Shown one piece after another: positions 23,358 through 34,600 of a stretch of 64,000 bases of DNA. Source of the stretch: Allolobophora icterica (taxonomy: Eukaryota > Annelida > Clitellata > Crassiclitellata > Lumbricidae); the NCBI GenBank assembly GCA_963556255.1, contig OY744613.1, positions 53,435,672 through 53,499,671 of the forward strand, in the 5' to 3' direction. Positions within the stretch are counted from its first letter, which is position 1. Each line of letters begins with the position of its first letter. The position numbers and the translations under genes are program-made. The notes under the pieces are model-generated. The model searched no databases and was not told the DNA's origin. It was given only the letters and a program-made list of their open reading frames with translations.

Positions 23358-23410
23358 TGAATACTTAGCGGATGTGCTGTTGGTGTTGTCTTGGTTTTGA
23401 CTGTTCTGTG

Positions 23411-25417
23411 TTAGTTTTTTGGTGTGCTGTTGCAGTGTTGTAGTATTTTGCTTAGTATGTTCATCTGTGTCTCTCGCGTGTAGCGTACCATGTCGCTATG
23501 AGTGTCTATCTGATGGGAAGAGAGTGGTTTAATGTATTTGTTGTGAGTGATTGTCTGTAGTGTGTGGTTGATCTCAGCAAGGTTGGTCGTCTCAGAGTCA
23601 GGTAGATGAGGATTGATAGAGACGCCCACAGCGGTAACCACCCGGGCCTTGGGTCTACAGTGCTCAAAGAAGATATTAATGGCAGGTAAGGTGCGAGTAC
23701 CAAAGTTCTGCTCCCTGTGGTTAATGCCCATGGCGATGACGAGATTGTCAAGATGTCCGTTAGGAAGTTTCTGAGCCAGATGTAGTGCATTGCTAAAGTT
23801 AGCTCCAGAGAAGCATTCTAGTTGGAAGTGAGTAGGGATGTCCGGTTCCTTAAGATGCTTGAAGTTGGAGTCCGAGAGGATCAAGGTGCGAGTGTCCGGT
23901 CTGAGGTGGATCATCCAAGAGCCCTTGTCATCACCCCAGTGGTGCGAGTACCGAGGAGGAGAGGAAGAAGAAGAAGAAGAAGAAGGAGGAGGAGACGGAG
24001 GAGGAAGAGAGGATGCAGGAGTAGTCAACGGGGGTACCGCTGTGGTGCTCGATGAGGTTTCAGTGTGTACAGAAGAGGAAGCAGTGGAAGTAGAAGTAGT
24101 ACAATCAGGGATGGAGTGAGTAGAGGTTAAAGGGATGAAAGAGACAGGAGTTATGGGAGAGGTGGGAGGGAGATTAGGAAGGCGGCGTGGAGTTTTCCTA
24201 GTAGGGGAAGGAGAGTCAGTTAGATCACAGGGGAGAGGAGATTTGGAGGAAGCAACAGGTTTAGGTGTAGTGCGAGTGAGGGTCCTAGGAGGAAGAGGAA
24301 GAGGAGAATCAGGTTCCACAGTATCAGTATCAAGATCAGTAAAAACAGAGTAGGGGTTGAAGACGGAGGTGGGAGGAGTGGTAATGTGACAGGGTTTCTT
24401 GGCTGGATTGGTAGGCTTCCGGAAGATTTCCGTGTCCTCATTGCTCGTTACCTTACGCTCACCTTTAATGATACGCCTTGCCTTATCCTCACCCCAGATC
24501 GTTCGAGCCTCGCCTTCCACCAGTGCCCTAATGCTAAAAGTGGTACCCTTCCTACCTAGACGGCGTGTTATCTGATTGATTACCACTTCCACGGCTTGTT
24601 CCTTGTCCAGAGGGTTGTAAGTCCTCAGGGCCGTCAGGTTCAAATCCAGGCGCTCACTAAAGTGTTGGGCTACCCTATCCCTCAAGTCATCCCCAGTTCG
24701 AGAGAAGAGAGATGAGATGTCCCCGACCAGTTCAGGAGACGGGTGAATAGGTTTGATGTTGCTGGCCAAGTGGCGTAGGTCACGGCTGATAGAGCGCGGA
24801 AGAGTCTGCCAGTTTGTCATGTGTCTGCGCAGTTGGCACACGTAGTACAAAGCCTTACAGAGTTTAGGAAAGTCCGGGTTAGCAGAAAGTGTACGTTCCA
24901 AGAGGTCAGAATCAAGGTTAGGGTCAGTGTGTAGGTTAGGGTTAGTGTTAGGTTTCCGGTTAGTCATGCGAAGCCCAGCAGAGTGAGATGCCTGTCTTGC
25001 GAAAGAAGGTCCCGGTCTGGGAGCAGTAAAGGAGGAAGAAGGGAAAAAGGCAGTGGAAGAAGAAGGCTGAACTGGTACGGGTGCAGGTTCAGGACGTGCT
25101 GAGGAAGGCCCGGCACGAGCGGGAGGAGGGAGAGCCCACGGGTTTGGACGGATGGGGGCGGGTACGGATGGCGTTACCGTTACCTTTGGTCCGTGAGAAG
25201 GTGGATCCTTCTCTAACACGCTTACCCTCCCCACAAGCGCGTTGACCGATTTGGCCATTCCTTCCATGAGGGATTCCAACCGCTTAAAATCAACATTGTT
25301 ATTATAGAATTGCTTACCCGGTCCATGCGGTGGGTTCCTCGTGTGAGCAAAGTGCTGGTGCTGCCGTCCCTGTGTGTTGAAAGGCCTAGCCTGGCGTTCG
25401 TTCTTCCCGTAATTCAT
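23411..25417 (-). CDS. PLE ORF1 protein with coiled coil and SGNH-hydrolase-like domain (copy A)
   Basis: The start MNYGKNERQARPF matches copies B-D. Copy A also has an in-frame ATG 11 codons upstream at 25,450. The N-terminus is basic and followed by a likely coiled coil (FKRLESLMEGMAKSVNALV). Next come Pro/Ser-rich stretches and a conserved all-helical-looking block (PDFPKLCKALYYVCQLRRHM to TIWGEDKARRIIKGERKV), then a long Ser/Pro/Thr-rich linker. The last ~170 residues carry SGNH blocks: LILSDSN (Ser), FSGA (Gly), AMGINHR (Asn) and a terminal D-x-V-x-Y block. In B-E that last block is SDMVHYT with the His; in copy A it reads SDMVRYT, so the catalytic His appears replaced by Arg. SGNH/GDSL domains are known in CR1-type LINE ORF1 proteins. 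The role here is inferred to be RNP assembly or lipid or carbohydrate ester binding. Confidence 0.85.
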   Translation of the reverse strand: MNYGKNERQARPFNTQGRQHQHFAHTRNPPHGPGKQFYNNNVDFKRLESLMEGMAKSVNALVGRVSVLEKDPPSHGPKVTVTPSVPAPIRPNPWALPPPARAGPSSARPEPAPVPVQPSSSTAFFPSSSFTAPRPGPSFARQASHSAGLRMTNRKPNTNPNLHTDPNLDSDLLERTLSANPDFPKLCKALYYVCQLRRHMTNWQTLPRSISRDLRHLASNIKPIHPSPELVGDISSLFSRTGDDLRDRVAQHFSERLDLNLTALRTYNPLDKEQAVEVVINQITRRLGRKGTTFSIRALVEGEARTIWGEDKARRIIKGERKVTSNEDTEIFRKPTNPAKKPCHITTPPTSVFNPYSVFTDLDTDTVEPDSPLPLPPRTLTRTTPKPVASSKSPLPCDLTDSPSPTRKTPRRLPNLPPTSPITPVSFIPLTSTHSIPDCTTSTSTASSSVHTETSSSTTAVPPLTTPASSLPPPSPPPSSSSSSSSPPRYSHHWGDDKGSWMIHLRPDTRTLILSDSNFKHLKEPDIPTHFQLECFSGANFSNALHLAQKLPNGHLDNLVIAMGINHREQNFGTRTLPAINIFFEHCRPKARVVTAVGVSINPHLPDSETTNLAEINHTLQTITHNKYIKPLSSHQIDTHSDMVRYTRETQMNILSKILQHCNSTPKN
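23414..23420 (-). promoter_or_regulatory. Candidate -1 frameshift slippery site A AAA AAC (copy A)
   Basis: On the minus strand ORF1 ends CCA AAA AAC TAA. The heptamer A AAA AAC is in the X XXY YYZ register, directly 5' of the stop. A -1 slip enters the RT frame at CTA, which is open for 19 codons to the RT ATG. No obvious stimulatory stem-loop follows. The function is inferred. Confidence 0.55.
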
Positions 25418-25466
25418 GATCGAACAACAACGACGACGACGATTTTCCAAAGATTTATTAAGAAAC

Positions 25467-25635
25467 AGGGTTAGGGTTAGGGTTAGGGTTAGGGTTAGGG
25501 TTAGGGGTTAGGGTTAGGGTTAGGGTTAGGGTTAGGGTTAGGGTTAGGGTTAGGGTTAGGGTTAGGGTTAGGGTTAGGGTTAGGGTTAGGGTTAGGGTTA
25601 GGGTTAGGGTTAGGGTTAGGGTTAGGGTTAGGTTA
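25467..25635 (+). repeat. Telomeric tract T2, (TTAGGG)n
   Basis: About 27 hexamers begin directly after the 5' end of PLE copy A (AAGAAAC/AGGG). There is one TTAGGGG variant near 25,504. The tract ends in GGTTAGGTTAC, where the satellite array starts. Confidence 0.95.
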
Positions 25636-28600
25636 CAAATATACGAAAAAAGCACTGGCTCAGTCCGTCCCCCGTCCCCATCCGATCATTTCCTATGACA
25701 ATATGATATTTTGCTCGCTGAATGGTATTTTGGACAAAAGCAAGTGCTGTTGATGGTAGGCTCAACCGAACTGAACATGACAATCGAAGAGGTCTATGCC
25801 CAGGGACATGCAATATGTACAATATACATTATATACAGTATATACAATGTACCCAGGGACATGCAACAGTTTTAGGTTTCAAAGGGGCTTGGACATTAAT
25901 TCGCCTCGAACTGACAGTGGACCAAACTGCAGTGTGCATGTCTTCACACCCGATATCACCATACTGCGAAGTTCCAGAGTCCATGTTAGGATATGGAGAA
26001 CGACCCAGGCAAGAATAGACCCCTGATGGAACTAAAGCGGGTTCCCTCCTCCTTAACCAGGCTTGGGACTGGCACGGCAATTGCCTTGAGTTTCCTTAGT
26101 AGGTTATATGGACAAGTTGTCGTGGCGGAGTTGCCTACTGATGTTATTATATTGAAGAACGCGCTTCGTATCGAAATGCGACTGTTCTCGTCGGCGGCCA
26201 AAGAAGAAATGCTGAGTTTAATGAGCTAGGCGTTGTATTGACTTTGACACCAGATTAGCGTTTGCCTGAAGACCAATAAGCGTGTGCTATATTGACTAGG
26301 GATTAGTGTCAGGGCTGCTGTAGCAATTAAGATGGAAACTGCTGTAGTAATTAAAATGGCGGCTGCTGTCAAAAATAAGTAGGTATGTACCTGCTGAGGA
26401 AATAAGGGGATGTCAACGAAGCACGAATAGGCTCGGGCAGGATAGGTTACAAATATACGAAAAAAGCACTGGCTCAGTCCGTCCCCCGTCCCCATCCGAT
26501 CATTTCCTATGACAATATGATATTTTGCTCGCTGAATGGTATTTTGGACAAAAGCAAGTGCTGTTGATGGTAGGCTCAACCGAACTGAACATGACAATCG
26601 AAGAGGTCTATGCCCAGGGACATGCAATATGTACAATATACATTATATACAGTATATACAATGTACCCAGGGACATGCAACAGTTTTAGGTTTCAAAGGG
26701 GCTTGGACATTAATTCGCCTCGAACTGACAGTGGACCAAACTGCAGTGTGCATGTCTTCACACCCGATATCACCATACTGCGAAGTTCCAGAGTCCATGT
26801 TAGGATATGGAGAACGACCCAGGCAAGAATAGACCCCTGATGGAACTAAAGCGGGTTCCCTCCTCCTTAACCAGGCTTGGGACTGGCACGGCAATTGCCT
26901 TGAGTTTCCTTAGTAGGTTATATGGACAAGTTGTCGTGGCGGAGTTGCCTACTTTGAGGTCATGATGTTATTATATTGAAGAACGCGCTTCGTATCGAAA
27001 TGCGACTGTTCTCGTCGGCGGCCAAAGAAGAAATGCTGAGTTTAATGAGCTAGGCGTTGTATTGACTTTGACACCAGATTAGCGTTTGCCTGAAGACCAA
27101 TAAGCGTGTGCTATATTGACTAGGGATTAGTGTCAGGGCTGCTGTAGCAATTAAGATGGAAACTGCTGTAGTAATTAAAATGGCGGCTGCTGTCAAAAAT
27201 AAGTAGGTATGTACCTGCTGAGGAAATAAGGGGATGTCAACGAAGCACGAATAGGCTCGGGCAGGATAGGTTACAAATATACGAAAAAAGCACTGGCTCA
27301 GTCCGTCCCCCGTCCCCATCCGATCATTTCCTATGACAATATGATTTTGCTCGCTGAATGGTATTTTGGACAAAAGCAAGTGCTGTTGATGGTAGGCTCA
27401 ACCGAACTGAACATGACAATCGAAGAGGTCTATGCCCAGGGACATGCAATATGTACAATATACATTATAATTATACAGTATATACAATGTACCCAGGGAA
27501 ATGCAACAGTTTTAGGTTTCAAAGGGGCTTGGACATTAATTCGCCTCGAACTGACAGTAGACCAAACTGCAGTGTGCATGTCTTCACACCCGATATCACC
27601 ATACTGCGAAGTTCCAGAGTCCATGTTAGGATATGGAGAACGACCCAGGCAAGAATAGACCCCTGATGGAACTAAAGCGGGTTCCCTCCTCCTTAACCAG
27701 GCTTGGGACTGGCACGGCAATTGCCTTGAGTTTCCTTAGTAGGTTATATGGACAAGTTGTCGTGGCGGAGTTGCCTACTTTGAGGTCATGATGTTATTAT
27801 ATTGAAGAACGCGCTTCGTATCGAAATGCGACTGTTCTCGTCGGCGGCCAAAGAAGAAATGCTGAGTTTAATGAGCTAGGCGTTGTATTGACTTTGACAC
27901 CAGATTAGCGTTTGCCTGAAGACCAATAAGCGTGTGCTATATTGACTAGGGATTAGTGTCAGGGCTGCTGTAGCAATTAAGATGGAAACTGCTGTAGTAA
28001 TTAAAATGGCGGCTGCTGTCAAAAATAAGTAGGTATGTACCTGCTGAGGAAATAAGGGGATGTCAACGAAGCACGAATAGGCTCGGGCAGGATAGGTTAC
28101 AAATATACGAAAAAAGCACTGGCTCAGTCCGTCCCCCGTCCCCATCCGATCATTTCCTATGACAATATGATATTTTGCTCGCTGAATGGTATTTTGGACA
28201 AAAGCAAGTGCTGTTGATGGTAGGCTCAACCGAACTGAACATGACAATCGAAGAGGTCTATGCCCAGGGACATGCAATATGTACAATATACATTATAATT
28301 ATACAGTATATACAATGTACCCAGGGAAATGCAACAGTTTTAGGTTTCAAAGGGGCTTGGACATTAATTCGCCTCGAACTGACAGTGGACCAAACTGCAG
28401 TGTGCATGTCTTCACACCCGATATCACCATACTGCGAAGTTCCAGAGTCCATGTTAGGATATGGAGAACGACCCAGGCAAGAATAGACCCCTGATGGAAC
28501 TAAAGCGGGTTCCCTCCTCCTTAACCAGGCTTGGGACTGGCACGGCAATTGCCTTGAGTTTCCTTAGTAGGTTATATGGACAAGTTGTCGTGGCGGAGTT

Positions 28601-31600
28601 GCCTACTTTGAGGTCATGATGTTATTATATTGAAGAACGCGCTTCGTATCGAAATGCGACTGTTCTCGTCGGCGGCCAAAGAAGAAATGCTGAGTTTAAT
28701 GAGCTAGGCGTTGTATTGACTTTGACACCAGATTAGCGTTTGCCTGAAGACCAATAAGCGTGTGCTATATTGACTAGGGATTAGTGTCAGGGCTGCTGTA
28801 GCAATTAAGATGGAAACTGCTGTAGTAATTAAAATGGCGGCTGCTGTCAAAAATAAGTAGGTATGTACCTGCTGAGGAAATAAGGGGATGTCAACGAAGC
28901 ACGAATAGGCTCGGGCAGGATAGGTTACAAATATACGAAAAAAGCACTGGCTCAGTCCGTCCCCCGTCCCCATCCGATCATTTCCTATGACAATATGATA
29001 TTTTGCTCGCTGAATGGTATTTTGGACAAAAGCAAGTGCTGTTGATGGTAGGCTCAACCGAACTGAACATGACAATCGAAGAGGTCTATGCCCAGGGACA
29101 TGCAATATGTACAATATACATTATAATTATACAGTATATACAATGTACCCAGGGAAATGCAACAGTTTTAGGTTTCAAAGGGGCTTGGACATTAATTCGC
29201 CTCGAACTGACAGTGGACCAAACTGCAGTGTGCATGTCTTCACACCCGATATCACCATACTGCGAAGTTCCAGAGTCCATGTTAGGATATGGAGAACGAC
29301 CCAGGCAAGAATAGACCCCTGATGGAACTAAAGCGGGTTCCCTCCTCCTTAACCAGGCTTGGGACTGGCACGGCAATTGCCTTGAGTTTCCTTAGTAGGT
29401 TATATGGACAAGTTGTCGTGGCGGAGTTGCCTACTTTGAGGTCATGATGTTATTATATTGAAGAACGCGCTTCGTATCGAAATGCGACTGTTCTCGTCGG
29501 CGGCCAAAGAAGAAATGCTGAGTTTAATGAGCTAGGCGTTGTATTGACTTTGACACCAGATTAGCGTTTGCCTGAAGACCAATAAGCGTGTGCTATATTG
29601 ACTAGGGATTAGTGTCAGGGCTGCTGTAGCAATTAAGATGGAAACTGCTGTAGTAATTAAAATGGCGGCTGCTGTCAAAAATAAGTAGGTATGTACCTGC
29701 TGTGGAAATAAGGGGATGTCAACGAAGCACGAATAGGCTCGGGCAGGATAGGTTACAAATATACGAAAAAAGCACTGGCTCAGTCCGTCCCCCGTCCCCA
29801 TCCGATCATTTCCTATGACAATATGATATTTTGCTCGCTGAATGGTATTTTGGACAAAAGCAAGTGCTGTTGATGGTAGGCTCAACCGAACTGAACATGA
29901 CAATCGAAGAGGTCTATGCCCAGGGACATGCAATATGTACAATATACATTATATACAGTATATACAATGTACCCAGGGACATGCAACAGTTTTAGGTTTC
30001 AAAGGGGCTTGGACATTAATTCGCCTCGAACTGACAGTGGACCAAACTGCAGTGTGCATGTCTTCACACCCGATATCACCATACTGCGAAGTTCCAGAGT
30101 CCATGTTAGGATATGGAGAACGACCCAGGCAAGAATAGACCCCTGATGGAACTAAAGCGGGTTCCCTCCTCCTTAACCAGGCTTGGGACTGGCACGGCAA
30201 TTGCCTTGAGTTTCCTTAGTAGGTTATATGGACAAGTTGTCGTGGCGGAGTTGCCTACTTTGAGGTCATGATGTTATTATATTGAAGAACGCGCTTCGTA
30301 TCGAAATGCGACTGTTCTCGTCGGCGGCCAAAGAAGAAATGCTGAGTTTAATGAGCTAGGCGTTGTATTGACTTTGACACCAGATTAGCGTTTGCCTGAA
30401 GACCAATAAGCGTGTGCTATATTGACTAGGGATTAGTGTCAGGGCTGCTGTAGCAATTAAGATGGAAACTGCTGTAGTAATTAAAATGGCGGCTGCTGTC
30501 AAAAATAAGTAGGTATGTACCTGCTGAGGAAATAAGGGGATGTCAACGAAGCACGAATAGGCTCGGGCAGGATAGGTTACAAATATACGAAAAAAGCACT
30601 GGCTCAGTCCGTCCCCCGTCCCCATCCGATCATTTCCTAGGACAATATGATTTTGCTCGCTGAATGGTATTTTGGACAAAAGCAAGTGCTGTTGATGGTA
30701 GGCTCAACCGAACTGAACATGACAATCGAAGAGGTCTATGCCCAGGGACATGCAATATGTACAATATACATTATAATTATACAGTATATACAATGTACCC
30801 AGGGAAATGCAACAGTTTTAGGTTTCAAAGGGGCTTGGACATTAATTCGCCTCGAACTGACAGTAGACCAAACTGCAGTGTGCATGTCTTCACACCCGAT
30901 ATCACCATACTGCGAAGTTCCAGAGTCCATGTTAGGATATGGAGAACGACCCAGGCAAGAATAGACCCCTGATGGAACTAAAGCGGGTTCCCTCCTCCTT
31001 AACCAGGCTTGGGACTGGCACGGCAATTGCCTTGAGTTTCCTTAGTAGGTTATATGGACAAGTTGTCGTGGCGGAGTTGCCTACTTTGAGGTCATGATGT
31101 TATTATATTGAAGAACGCGCTTCGTATCGAAATGCGACTGTTCTCGTCGGCGGCCAAAGAAGAAATGCTGAGTCTAATGAGCTAGGCGTTGTATTGACTT
31201 TGACACCAGATTAGCGTTTGCCTGAAGACCAATAAGCGTGTGCTATATTGACTAGGGATTAGTGTCAGGGCTGCTGTAGCAATTAAGATGGAAACTGCTG
31301 TAGTAATTAAAATGGCGGCTGCTGTCAAAAATAAGTAGGTATGTACCTGCTGAGGAAATAAGGGGATGTCAACGAAGCACGAATAGGCTCGGGCAGGATA
31401 GGTTACAAATATACGAAAAAAGCACTGGCTCAGTCCGTCCCCCGTCCCCATCCGATCATTTCCTATGACAATATGATATTTTGCTCGCTGAATGGTATTT
31501 TGGACAAAAGCAAGTGCTGTTGATGGTAGGCTCAACCGAACTGAACATGACAATCGAAGAGGTCTATGCCCAGGGACATGCAATATGTACAATATACATT

Positions 31601-34600
31601 ATATACAGTATATACAATGTACCCAGGGACATGCAACAGTTTTAGGTTTCAAAGGGGCTTGGACATTAATTCGCCTCGAACTGACAGTGGACCAAACTGC
31701 AGTGTGCATGTCTTCACACCCGATATCACCATACTGCGAAGTTCCAGAGTCCATGTTAGGATATGGAGAACGACCCAGGCAAGAATAGACCCCTGATGGA
31801 ACTAAAGCGGGTTCCCTCCTCCTTAACCAGGCTTGGGACTGGCACGGCAATTGCCTTGAGTTTCCTTAGTAGGTTATATGGACAAGTTGTCGTGGCGGAG
31901 TTGCCTACTTTGAGGTCATGATGTTATTATATTGAAGAACGCGCTTCGTATCGAAATGCGACTGTTCTCGTCGGCGGCCAAAGAAGAAATGCTGAGTTTA
32001 ATGAGCTAGGCGTTGTATTGACTTTGACACCAGATTAGCGTTTGCCTGAAGACCAATAAGCGTGTGCTATATTGACTAGGGATTAGTGTCAGGGCTGCTG
32101 TAGCAATTAAGATGGAAACTGCTGTAGTAATTAAAATGGCGGCTGCTGTCAAAAATAAGTAGGTATGTACCTGCTGAGGAAATAAGGGGATGTCAACGAA
32201 GCACGAATAGGCTCGGGCAGGATAGGTTACAAATATACGAAAAAAGCACTGGCTCAGTCCGTCCCCCGTCCCCATCCGATCATTTCCTATGACAGTATGA
32301 TATTTTGCTCGCTGAATGGTATTTTGGACAAAAGCAAGTGCTGTTGATGGTAGGCTCAACCGAACTGAACATGACAATCGAAGAGGTCTATGCCCAGGGA
32401 CATGCAATATGTACAATATACATTATAATTATACAGTATATACAATGTACCCAGGGAAATGCAACAGTTTTAGGTTTCAAAGGGGCTTGGACATTAATTC
32501 GCCTCGAACTGACAGTGGACCAAACTGCAGTGTGCATGTCTTCACACCCGATATCACCATACTGCGAAGTTCCAGAGTCCATGTTAGGATATGGAGAACG
32601 ACCCAGGCAAGAATAGACCCCTGATGGAACTAAAGCGGGTTCCCTCCTCCTTAACCAGGCTTGGGACTGGCACGGCAATTGCCTTGAGTTTCCTTAGTAG
32701 GTTATATGGACAAGTTGTCGTGGCGGAGTTGCCTACTTTGAGGTCATGATGTTATTATATTGAAGAACGCGCTTCGTATCGAAATGCGACTGTTCTCGTC
32801 GGCGGCCAAAGAAGAAATGCTGAGTTTAATGAGCTAGGCGTTGTATTGACTTTGACACCAGATTAGCGTTTGCCTGAAGACCAATAAGCGTGTGCTATAT
32901 TGACTAGGGATTAGTGTCAGGGCTGCTGTAGCAATTAAGATGGAAACTGCTGTAGTAATTAAAATGGCGGCTGCTGTCAAAAATAAGTAGGTATGTACCT
33001 GCTGAGGAAATAAGGGGATGTCAACGAAGCACGAATAGGCTCGGGCAGGATAGGTTACAAATATACGAAAAAAGCACTGGCTCAGTCCGTCCCCCGTCCC
33101 CATCCGATCATTTCCTATGACAATATGATATTTTGCTCGCTGAATGGTATTTTGGACAAAAGCAAGTGCTGTTGATGGTAGGCTCAACCGAACTGAACAT
33201 GACAATCGAAGAGGTCTATGCCCAGGGACATGCAATATGTACAATATACATTATAATTATACAGTATATACAATGTACCCAGGGAAATGCAACAGTTTTA
33301 GGTTTCAAAGGGGCTTGGACATTAATTCGCCTCGAACTGACAGTAGACCAAACTGCAGTGTGCATGTCTTCACACCCGATATCACCATACTGCGAAGTTC
33401 CAGAGTCCATGTTAGGATATGGAGAACGACCCAGGCAAGAATAGACCCCTGATGGAACTAAAGCGGGTTCCCTCCTCCTTAACCAGGCTTGGGACTGGCA
33501 CGGCAATTGCCTTGAGTTTCCTTAGTAGGTTATATGGACAAGTTGTCGTGGCGGAGTTGCCTACTTTGAGGTCATGATGTTATTATATTGAAGAACGCGC
33601 TTCGTATCGAAATGCGACTGTTCTCGTCGGCGGCCAAAGAAGAAATGCTGAGTTTAATGAGCTAGGCGTTGTATTGACTTTGACACCAGATTAGCGTTTG
33701 CCTGAAGACCAATAAGCGTGTGCTATATTGACTAGGGATTAGTGTCAGGGCTGCTGTAGCAATTAAGATGGAAACTGCTGTAGTAATTAAAATGGCGGCT
33801 GCTGTCAAAAATAAGTAGGTATGTACCTGCTGAGGAAATAAGGGGATGTCAACGAAGCACGAATAGGCTCGGGCAGGATAGGTTACAAATATACGAAAAA
33901 AGCACTGGCTCAGTCCGTCCCCCGTCCCCATCCGATCATTTCCTATGACAATATGATATTTTGCTCGCTGAATGGTATTTTGGACAAAAGCAAGTGCTGT
34001 TGATGGTAGGCTCAACCGAACTGAACATGACAATCGAAGAGGTCTATGCCCAGGGACATGCAATATGTACAATATACATTATAATTATACAGTATATACA
34101 ATGTACCCAGGGAAATGCAACAGTTTTAGGTTTCAAAGGGGCTTGGACATTAATTCGCCTCGAACTGACAGTGGACCAAACTGCAGTGTGCATGTCTTCA
34201 CACCCGATATCACCATACTGCGAAGTTCCAGAGTCCATGTTAGGATATGGAGAACGACCCAGGCAAGAATAGACCCCTGATGGAACTAAAGCGGGTTCCC
34301 TCCTCCTTAACCAGGCTTGGGACTGGCACGGCAATTGCCTTGAGTTTCCTTAGTAGGTTATATGGACAAGTTGTCGTGGCGGAGTTGCCTACTTTGAGGT
34401 CATGATGTTATTATATTGAAGAACGCGCTTCGTATCGAAATGCGACTGTTCTCGTCGGCGGCCAAAGAAGAAATGCTGAGTTTAATGAGCTAGGCGTTGT
34501 ATTGACTTTGACACCAGATTAGCGTTTGCCTGAAGACCAATAAGCGTGTGCTATATTGACTAGGGATTAGTGTCAGGGCTGCTGTAGCAATTAAGATGGA

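Larger units (their letters stand above)
21047..25466 (-). mobile_element. Penelope-like element, copy A (near full length)
   Basis: The element is on the minus strand with its 3' end at 21,047 against telomeric repeats and its 5' end at 25,466 against the next telomeric tract. It contains ORF1 (23,411-25,417) and RT (21,096-23,357), both open. By alignment to copy B it stops about 25 nt short of the predicted hammerhead cleavage site. It therefore lacks the ribozyme and the roughly 600-bp upstream region found in B-D. RT differs from copies B-E by about 25 of 753 residues by eye, so it is an older insertion of the same family. Confidence 0.9.

Noticed and set aside
25631..26444. Hammerhead ribozyme within the satellite unit
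   Set aside because: I looked for CUGANGA and GAAA cores on both strands. A CTGAAGA occurs (in GCCTGAAGACC), but no matching stem II, GAAA or closing arm follows.
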